Source: Verrucomicrobiales bacterium | GTDB lineage: Bacteria; Verrucomicrobiota; Verrucomicrobiia; Limisphaerales; UBA9464 | Reading direction: 5' to 3' | Assembly: GCA_027490985.1 (NCBI GenBank) | Contig: JAIXXC010000177.1 | Span: 1-34,331 of the forward strand | Length of the DNA stretch: 34,331 nt | Shown: positions 28,320 through 34,331 of the stretch, in pieces | Position numbering within the stretch: the first letter of the stretch is position 1 | How the letters are laid out: each line of letters starts with the position of its first letter | Notes under the pieces: model-generated | What the model was told of the DNA's origin: nothing | Databases searched by the model: none | What the model saw: the letters and a program-made list of their open reading frames with translations, nothing else | Position numbers and translations under genes: made by a program

Positions 28320-30736
28320 TCGGGCTGGTCCAATCGGAACCGGAGCGTGCCCGACGCGTCGCGCACCTCCAACCGGTCAGGCCGGCATTGCAGCTCCAGG
28401 GCTCCGATCCGTTCGGTCCAGAGCGTGGTGAACGATCGGTCCCGAAGCCGTCGACGCAGGGCCGCCGGACTCCGCTCCTGGGCGGGCCGATCGCCGGTCG
28501 CCACCACCAGCAGGCGGGGATTCACCTCGGTCAACCACGAGTCCGAGACCGCCTCCCCCGAAGCGGGTATACCCGTGATGAGCACGTCCGCGGCCAAGGA
28601 TCCTTTTCGACGCCGGATCAAGGCCCGTTGCCCTTCGGCCCCCAGATCCGGAGCGATCACGACCCGCCAACCGGCCACCTCCAGCGACAGCACCAACGCG
28701 CCGTCATCGGACCGGGTGAAGGCATCGGCCCCATCGGGATGGAGCACGGGCATGGCCGCCACGGAGTCACCCTGCTGAACGCGTCGGACGGGAATCGCGT
28801 TGGAGGCGGCCAGCGCATCGAGCCCCCGGAACGCCGGCGATCGGCTCCGCCCCACGGGCAGCACGAGCTGTCGCGGCCGGGCTCGGGCGACCACCTCCGG
28901 GACGCCTCCCATGTGACGGACATCGCCGTGGGAGACCACCACCGTCGGAATCCGATCGACGCCCCGGGTCTGCAACCACGGCAACACCATGGCCTTGGCG
29001 GTCGCCGCATCACCCGTGTCCAGAAGCACATCGCCGGAGCTTCCCGGACGTTCGATCCACACCGCTTCGCCCGAGCGGAACACCGTGACGGTCGCCTCGG
29101 GCCGATCGATGCGCGGCGCAGCCACCAGCAGCACGAGCCACAGTGCAGCGCCCCACCACCACAGCCTCTGGCGGCGCGGCCCGTCGACCCGACCCGAGGC
29201 CGCGGCCCCCCAGAGGATCGCATAGGGAATCCACACCCAGGCGCCCGGGGATGCGGCCGACCACCATCCCCCGGGAACCGCCTCGCAAGCCCGGCTGGCC
29301 GCCATCATTCCGTGCATGCCGACCCACGCGGCGGCATTCCAGAGTTCGGTCCCCACCGGCAACCCCATCGACAGCGCATTGGCGATCAGCACCAGACTGC
29401 TGAGCGGGACCACCACCAGGTTGGCCACCACCGAAATGGCGCTGACCAGATGGAAGCATTCCACCGCCATCGGCCACGAGGCCACCCAGGCGGCCAACCC
29501 GGTGACGCACCCGCGGCAGAGCCCCCGCTCGACCCCTTCCCAGAGCCGTCGGCCGAAGGACCACCGGGAGGGCAGTTGCAGCGGATCAGGCCGCCAGGGT
29601 CGGTGCTCCATCCACCACGCCTCCCACCGCGCGGGAAACACCGCCAAGGCCGCCACCACCAGGAACGACAGCAGGAACCCCGCCTGGAAGAGTTGCCCAG
29701 GTTCGCCGATCAAGATCAGCAGGGCGGCCAACGCCAGCGAATTGAGCAGATCGCCCGGGCGCTCCAGCATCCACGTGCCCACCACCACCGAGGTCATCAC
29801 CGCCGAGCGGACGGCCGAAGGCTGCCACCCGGTCGCCGCCACGTAGAACCAGATCAGGGGCAGGGACAACCCGCCGCAGAGAGCTCGGCTCCAACCCAAC
29901 ACCCGGAAGGCTTGCACGAGCAGCACGGCGATGAGCGCGATGTGGAGGCCACTGATGGCGAAGACGTGAAGGGTGCCCGACCGCATGAAGCCGTCGTCGA
30001 CGTCACCGGCCAGACCGGTCCGCCACCCGAGGGCCATGGCCCAGATCAGACGGGTGGCCCCGTCTTCGGGCAGTCCCTGGGAGAGGCGTCGCCGGGCCCA
30101 GCCCAAGAAACGTTCGCTCCAGGGAACCGAGTCGAGCGCTCCGGGTCCCAATTCCCAGTCGGCCGGCGCCTCGCACCGCACCTGGAGCCCGATGCCCTGT
30201 CGCCGCAGGTAGGTGGCATAGTCGAACAATCCGCGCACCGCCGGGCCGGGCGGTGGTGACACCAAGCCCGAGATTTCGACCGATTGACCCCGGAAAAAGC
30301 GACCATCGGGCACGCCCTGACTGCTGACCTGGACCACTCCCGAAGCCGGCATCCAGGCTCCGCCTTGAGGACACCACCCGGTCACCTCGAGACGCACCAT
30401 CGTCCGTTCGACCCACTGCCCCTTGCGCTCCGATAGCCGCACCGACGGCGTCTCGGCCAACCGTCCTCGAACCCGCCCCAGTTCCCCTTGGGCATCGATG
30501 TGCCAGCGCAGGTCATCCGGAGAAAGGGGCCACTGGGTCGCCTGATACGCCAGCGCCCCGGCACCGAACAAGGCCAGCCCGATCCCGGTGGCGAACCAAC
30601 GCGGCCACAACCCGGCCAAGGCCAATCCGAGCAGGGCCGCCGTCAGAGAACCGCGCCCCCAATCGCCCGGGCAAACCTCGGCGGCCCAGATGCCGGCCGA
30701 GACACAGAGCGCGGGGATGAGCAGCGGGCGTCGCAT
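28295..30736 (-). CDS. comEC: ComEC/Rec2-family competence protein (DNA uptake channel) with atypical MBL-like C-terminal domain
   Basis: N-terminal TM and DUF4131-like region; competence domain LIWAMALGWRTGLAGDVDDGFMRSGTLHVFAISGLHIALIAVLLVQAFRVL; MBL-like VLLDTGDAATAKAMVLPWLQTRGVDRIPTVVVSHGDVRHMGGVPEVV. Confidence 0.92.
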   Translation of the reverse strand: MRRPLLIPALCVSAGIWAAEVCPGDWGRGSLTAALLGLALAGLWPRWFATGIGLALFGAGALAYQATQWPLSPDDLRWHIDAQGELGRVRGRLAETPSVRLSERKGQWVERTMVRLEVTGWCPQGGAWMPASGVVQVSSQGVPDGRFFRGQSVEISGLVSPPPGPAVRGLFDYATYLRRQGIGLQVRCEAPADWELGPGALDSVPWSERFLGWARRRLSQGLPEDGATRLIWAMALGWRTGLAGDVDDGFMRSGTLHVFAISGLHIALIAVLLVQAFRVLGWSRALCGGLSLPLIWFYVAATGWQPSAVRSAVMTSVVVGTWMLERPGDLLNSLALAALLILIGEPGQLFQAGFLLSFLVVAALAVFPARWEAWWMEHRPWRPDPLQLPSRWSFGRRLWEGVERGLCRGCVTGLAAWVASWPMAVECFHLVSAISVVANLVVVPLSSLVLIANALSMGLPVGTELWNAAAWVGMHGMMAASRACEAVPGGWWSAASPGAWVWIPYAILWGAAASGRVDGPRRQRLWWWGAALWLVLLVAAPRIDRPEATVTVFRSGEAVWIERPGSSGDVLLDTGDAATAKAMVLPWLQTRGVDRIPTVVVSHGDVRHMGGVPEVVARARPRQLVLPVGRSRSPAFRGLDALAASNAIPVRRVQQGDSVAAMPVLHPDGADAFTRSDDGALVLSLEVAGWRVVIAPDLGAEGQRALIRRRKGSLAADVLITGIPASGEAVSDSWLTEVNPRLLVVATGDRPAQERSPAALRRRLRDRSFTTLWTERIGALELQCRPDRLEVRDASGTLRFRLDQPDQGRAMAR

Positions 30737-30778
30737 GGGGCCTCCGCCTGCATCGAACGATTTCCGCAGAAACCTGAA

Positions 30779-31342
30779 TCAAATCTTCCCGAGCGGCTCG
30801 GTTCCCGCCGCTCCGCCGGCCGATCCTTCGGTCGTTCCTGGCCGCCGTGCACGCCCTCGCCAGAAGGCCCAGGCCAAAACCAATCCCAGGACAGCCCCAC
30901 CGGCGTCGATCAGGACATCCCAAGGGGTGCCCACCCGAGTCGGCACAAAGGTCTGATGCCATTCGTCGGAAATCGCGTAGATCACCGCGAGTCCCCAGGC
31001 CCCGGCGGCGGCCCGCCACGGACGGGCAGGGGCCTCGGAAGCCGTCTGCATCGCCAGGAACGTCCGCCAAGCCAGCCAGGCCAAGACCGCATACTCCGAC
31101 ACATGGGCTGCTTTGCGGATGAGGAAAAGGACCTCGTCGAGGCGCTGAGGGGAAGCCTGCGGCATGAGCCAGCGCAGGATCGGTCCCAGAAGGCGCGAAC
31201 CCCGCCTCCCCGATCCCGAATCGGCCGAGGCCCAGAAGATCACGGCCATCCACAGCACCAGGGGCCCCCAGTACCGGAGTCGCTTGAATGCCCCAGACAC
31301 GCGCCGCATCAGAGCAAGCCCACCCCCCTGCGGAAAGGTCAA
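30779..31342 (-). CDS. VanZ-family membrane protein
   Basis: YWGPLVLWMAVIFWASADSGSGRRGS...LDEVLFLIRKAAHVSEYAVLAWLAWRTF...WGLAVIYAISDEWHQTFVPTRVGTPWDVLIDAGGAVLGLVLAWAFW: VanZ KxxHxxEYxxL and DExHQxFxxxRxxxxxDxxxxxxG pattern. Start may be the internal ATG at 31309. Confidence 0.9.
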   Translation of the reverse strand: MTFPQGGGLALMRRVSGAFKRLRYWGPLVLWMAVIFWASADSGSGRRGSRLLGPILRWLMPQASPQRLDEVLFLIRKAAHVSEYAVLAWLAWRTFLAMQTASEAPARPWRAAAGAWGLAVIYAISDEWHQTFVPTRVGTPWDVLIDAGGAVLGLVLAWAFWRGRARRPGTTEGSAGGAAGTEPLGKI

Positions 31343-31425
31343 AGGCGCCTCAGCGACCGGGGTGGACCACGGCCCGCACGGGATGACGGATCAGACCCGA
31401 TGCTCGGCCCCGTCGACCTGAGCGA

Positions 31426-32241
31426 TCACTTCTGACCGCGACCGTCGTCCACGGGCCAATTCCCGATCTCGGGATGCGCTTCGTTGTCGTTGTTCCACCG
31501 CGCACGCCAAGTGGTGCTGAGCGGGTTGACCACCTCACGCCGCAGAGCCGACTCGGCATGACCATCGGCGAACATGATGTTGCAGCGCAGATTGTGGCGT
31601 TTGGCCGGCCACTGGTCCTTCTCCTTCGGATCGATGTTCCCGTCCCACGACCGGTCGGTGAGACTGTCGGCGAGCATGATCATGTCGGACGGCGCCTTCA
31701 CCCGGCTTTCCGGCATCTCCGGCTGGCTCGGCGGATTGATGTCACCGCCCAGACCCAATTGCTGGCCGAGGTCGGGAGTCGGATTGCGGAGTCCCCAATC
31801 GTTGTACCCGAAGCTGAAGCGCGAACCGGAACCCGAAGCGAGCACCAGATTGATGCCCTGCGGGAAGGTCTTGTTCACATTGGTGTCCCACTGGGCATCC
31901 TTGGGGTTGGCCGGGCAGTAGAACGAGGCCCGGTTGGTTCCCATTTCGCCGAACAGACGCAGGGGCCAGAGGTAGTAGAACTCGGGCACTTTGATGCAGC
32001 CCGGATACTTCTGGTAGTTCTGCGTGTACATCGCCGTGGCGATGCCCATCTGGCGCTGGTTGTTGATGCAACTGATGCCCAGCGCCTTGGCCTTCGCCTT
32101 GGCCAGAGCCGGCAGGAGCATGCCCGCCAGGATCGCGATGATGGCGATCACCACGAGCAATTCGATCAGCGTGAACGCGGCGGAAGGGCGACGCACGGAC
32201 TCGGGGGCGGATGAGGGAATCATGGCAACCGGGGGCTTCAT
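31426..32241 (-). CDS. Type II secretion / type IV pilus-like pseudopilin (prepilin N-terminal cleavage/methylation motif)
   Basis: Start 32241 [81 protein letters not shown]-terminal [13 protein letters not shown]. Extension of the track ORF to 32754 is not supported. Confidence 0.93.
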   Translation of the reverse strand: MKPPVAMIPSSAPESVRRPSAAFTLIELLVVIAIIAILAGMLLPALAKAKAKALGISCINNQRQMGIATAMYTQNYQKYPGCIKVPEFYYLWPLRLFGEMGTNRASFYCPANPKDAQWDTNVNKTFPQGINLVLASGSGSRFSFGYNDWGLRNPTPDLGQQLGLGGDINPPSQPEMPESRVKAPSDMIMLADSLTDRSWDGNIDPKEKDQWPAKRHNLRCNIMFADGHAESALRREVVNPLSTTWRARWNNDNEAHPEIGNWPVDDGRGQK

Positions 32242-32309
32242 CGGGAGGTTCTGAGCGTGAATACAATCAGGTCTTGGAGAAGACCGCCATGTGAATGAAG
32301 CACGGCCAC

Positions 32310-32738
32310 CTATTCGGGAACCACCCGCCACGGACCCAGAGTCTTGCCGAAGCCGGTGCGTGCACACCAGCTGCCCAAGGGTTCGGCGCTGCCGTCGTGA
32401 CAATCCACGAGACTCAAGGCATCGCCTTCCACCCAGAACACGGCCGCCTGTCCCCATCGTCGTCCGAGAGCCACCGCCTCGGCCATGGATCCGGTCGCCA
32501 CACCCCAACCCGGCTCTTGATGGCGGAAATCCGGCGAGCCTCCGATCAGACGGAACCGGGGCCAACCCAGCCGATCGAGCTCGGCGAGCAACCCTTGATC
32601 GGCCTCCTGATTCTCGGCCTCGGAGCAGAGACGATCCCCGGGATTGCAGGCCGTCACGATGGCAAAGCGAGGAAACCGATGGAGATCGCGAGGATCGATG
32701 GCGCAGCAGAATCGGGCCGTTCGGTATGCGGGATTCAT
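32310..32738 (-). CDS. DUF3293-like protein
   Basis: [122 protein letters not shown]: matches my recollection of DUF3293 (ITA.NP....S..EN ... E.G..V......A..LGR..GQ.AVF). Confidence 0.65.
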   Translation of the reverse strand: MNPAYRTARFCCAIDPRDLHRFPRFAIVTACNPGDRLCSEAENQEADQGLLAELDRLGWPRFRLIGGSPDFRHQEPGWGVATGSMAEAVALGRRWGQAAVFWVEGDALSLVDCHDGSAEPLGSWCARTGFGKTLGPWRVVPE

Positions 32739-33158
32739 GAAAGCCCCCCGTCATCGCACAGTACCGACGCGATCGTTCGACACCCGCCGAAACCGTGGCC
32801 GCCCCGTTTCCGGATACCGTGTGCAGGATTCACCCGAGCAGAACGAACCCGAAGACCCAAGGATCGCCTCAAGCGGGTTCGAACCGGGAAACACAGGCCG
32901 ACCTCCTCGTCCGCCCCGAGGGCCGTCATGGGATCGCCCCCCGGAGCGCCCGAAGACGGCGGCGGCTGAATCAGGCCGAATTCCGAGGTGTTGCTCGGCA
33001 ATACAAACCCGAAGCCTGCGAGTGACCGATTCATGACTCACGTTGGTGGAGGTCTCGGGCCGCCGGAGTCCGGCTGCTCCCCGCAGATTCACAGAAAGGT
33101 CTTCAGGACCCATCCCAAGCGGGATTCAAGTCGGATCCAAGTGGTCTTTGAGCCGAGT

Positions 33159-33190
33159 CGATCCTTCTGACCTGATACCGGTCAGGATCG
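33159..33190. other. Strong imperfect hairpin (11 bp stem, 3-nt bulge, 7-nt loop) in non-coding region
   Basis: CGATCC-(ttc)-TGACC-tgatacc-GGTCA-GGATCG read directly from sequence. Confidence 0.6.
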
Positions 33191-33352
33191 GCCGCGTGCG
33201 GCACCCGGTCAAATCGAACCAACAACCCCTGGGCTGCGCTGAGCCAGCCATCCTGGAAAAACGCCTCGAGTGAGAACTCTTGGCTCACCGGTCGACCGCA
33301 TCACCGACTCAATGGGCGTGCCCGCGTCTCTTTGGCACCCCTCACCGATGCC

Positions 33353-33844
33353 TCAAGGATTGGGCGAGCCGAGATTCAGGAACGCGAAGACAAGCGCTCC
33401 GATGATGATCAGGAGCAGAACACCCCCGACCGCGAAGAACACCTTGTTGGCCTTGTTCGACTTTTTTGAAAACGCCGTCGCGCCCGACGCGGCCGTCGCA
33501 CCGGAGTCACCCAGCTTCACCGTCTGGCGTGGGGCCTCGGTCTGCTTCTTGCCGGTTTCGAATCGCAGCTGGACCTGTCCCAGCCGAAGAATCTGCCCGG
33601 GTCGGAGCGTGGCCTCCTTGTCGGCAGCCAACTGCAACTCGTTGATGAAACTGCCGTTGGTGGATCCGAGATCCTTGACGATCACATCATCGCCCTTGAG
33701 CCAGAGCTCGCAGTGATGGCTGCTCACGCTCGCCTCGGGAATGCACAGAGAATTTCCCTCGATCCTTCCGACTGAAGCCTTATCGGCATTCACCTCGAAG
33801 CTGAGGCCGGTGAAGCCCTCTGTCAGAACTGTGAGTTTCGCCAT
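33353..33844 (-). CDS. Small FHA-domain protein with single C-terminal TM helix
   Basis: Start 33844 MAKLTVLTEGFTGLSFEVNADKASVGRIEGNSLCIPEASVSSHHCELWLKGDDVIVKDLGSTNGSFINELQLAADKEATLRPGQILRLGQVQLRFE (GR, SxxH, NGxxxN motifs) and KVFFAVGGVLLLIIIGALVFAFLNLGSPNP. Confidence 0.92.
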   Translation of the reverse strand: MAKLTVLTEGFTGLSFEVNADKASVGRIEGNSLCIPEASVSSHHCELWLKGDDVIVKDLGSTNGSFINELQLAADKEATLRPGQILRLGQVQLRFETGKKQTEAPRQTVKLGDSGATAASGATAFSKKSNKANKVFFAVGGVLLLIIIGALVFAFLNLGSPNP

Positions 33845-33859
33845 AATGCGGTGTCCCAA

Positions 33860-33889
33860 TGTCTAACTATCCCTTCCCGGCGGAGTCAA
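33860..33889 (-). promoter_or_regulatory. Candidate sigma70-like promoter for the FHA gene: TTGACT-N18-TAGACA
   Basis: Minus-strand TTGACT (33889-33884), 18-nt spacer, TAGACA (33865-33860); start codon at 33844. Confidence 0.45.
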
Positions 33890-33970
33890 ATGCCGATTCT
33901 TGACCCGTCGATAAAAGGCACAGACACGGTCAGACAGTCTTTGTCCATCCCATTCCCCTAAATTGAGCGC

Positions 33971-34222
33971 ATGATTCGATGGAAACGGTGGACCACCCGC
34001 AACCCGCATGAGCGCGTGATCGCTCAGTTTGGCGCGGGACGACTCATCCGCTGTGATGGGATGCGCTACGAACTTCGGGGTGGCAACGACTGGGATTTGG
34101 CTGCTGCCCGCGAGTGGGGGGCTCACTTCCTTCATGAGGCCATCATCGACCGCCCACCCGGCCCCTCGGCGATCGGAACCCGCCGGTCCTGTCACCGGCC
34201 CACCGCGTTCGCGGGTCGCTGA
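33971..34222 (+). CDS. Small hypothetical protein (83 aa)
   Basis: MIRWKRWTTRNPHERVIAQFGAGRLIRCDGMRYELRGGNDWDLAAAREWGAHFLHEAIIDRPPGPS...; the N-terminal ~60 aa has protein-like composition, GC-rich third positions, and lies divergent to the FHA gene. Confidence 0.55.
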   Translation: MIRWKRWTTRNPHERVIAQFGAGRLIRCDGMRYELRGGNDWDLAAAREWGAHFLHEAIIDRPPGPSAIGTRRSCHRPTAFAGR

Positions 34223-34331
34223 CCGATCCTCCTGGATCCCAACCCGGCAGAGCTCCGCCCCCTGCCGATGCGTCAACCTCTGCGACGACGACGACTTCTT
34301 GGAGGGAGTATCCCGATCGAGGATTTGCCGC

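Noticed and set aside
28388-30259. 623-aa plus ORF antisense to comEC
   Set aside because: Register-aligned shadow ORF; Pro/His/Gln/Arg-rich with no domain.
32242-32754. N-terminal extension of the pseudopilin ORF
   Set aside because: Overlaps the DUF3293-like gene in another frame; the prepilin leader begins at MKPPVAM (32241).
32870-32900. GGGTTCGAACCGG resembling a tRNA T-arm
   Set aside because: The 5-bp T-stem does not pair and no acceptor or anticodon arm is seen around it; it is just a GGTTCGAACC palindrome.
34268-34331. Possible CDS starting ATGCGTCAACCTCTGCGACGACGACGACTTCTT and running off the right edge
   Set aside because: Only ~21 codons visible, no recognisable motif; cannot be supported from this window.

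Overview
High-GC chromosomal window with dense single-copy genes on both strands. Gene content and protein style (pseudopilin with [31 protein letters not shown]1549/DUF1553 protein, PQQ-like propeller, C-terminal 'RFYRA/FRLR' modules) suggest Verrucomicrobiota; this is inference. Order: TrmH/SpoU RNA methyltransferase (runs off left edge), purH, a ParA-like ATPase and an orphan flgL (all minus); purN, a membrane-anchored alpha/beta hydrolase and two tandem DUF5009/HGSNAT-like acyltransferases (plus); an Lrp/AsnC-type protein; a PQQ-like propeller protein; a DUF1549/DUF1553 protein with a discoidin-like insert; lpxD; two copies of a ~115-bp repeat with 15-bp terminal inverted repeats; an S9 peptidase; a complete imuA-imuB-dnaE2 mutagenesis cassette; a six-repeat IPT/TIG secreted protein; a DUF6600-like lipoprotein with a long Pro/Ala tail; a LamG-like secreted protein; ComEC whose C-terminal MBL-like domain lacks canonical metal-ligand motifs; VanZ; a pseudopilin; a DUF3293-like protein; a ~600-bp non-coding stretch with a strong hairpin; a small FHA protein with a C-terminal TM helix; and a small unknown ORF. 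I see no CRISPR array, transposase, prophage, rRNA or tRNA. I found no clearly new multi-gene system. The best leads are the TIR-bearing repeat pair at 14331-14578, the eroded ComEC MBL motifs, the flgL-parA pairing, the esterase plus tandem acyltransferase cluster, and the structured intergenic regions at 24.5 kb and 33.2 kb. Very long antisense ORFs in the track (up to 1491 aa) are explained by codon register and rejected. No database search was possible; family calls come from motif recognition.
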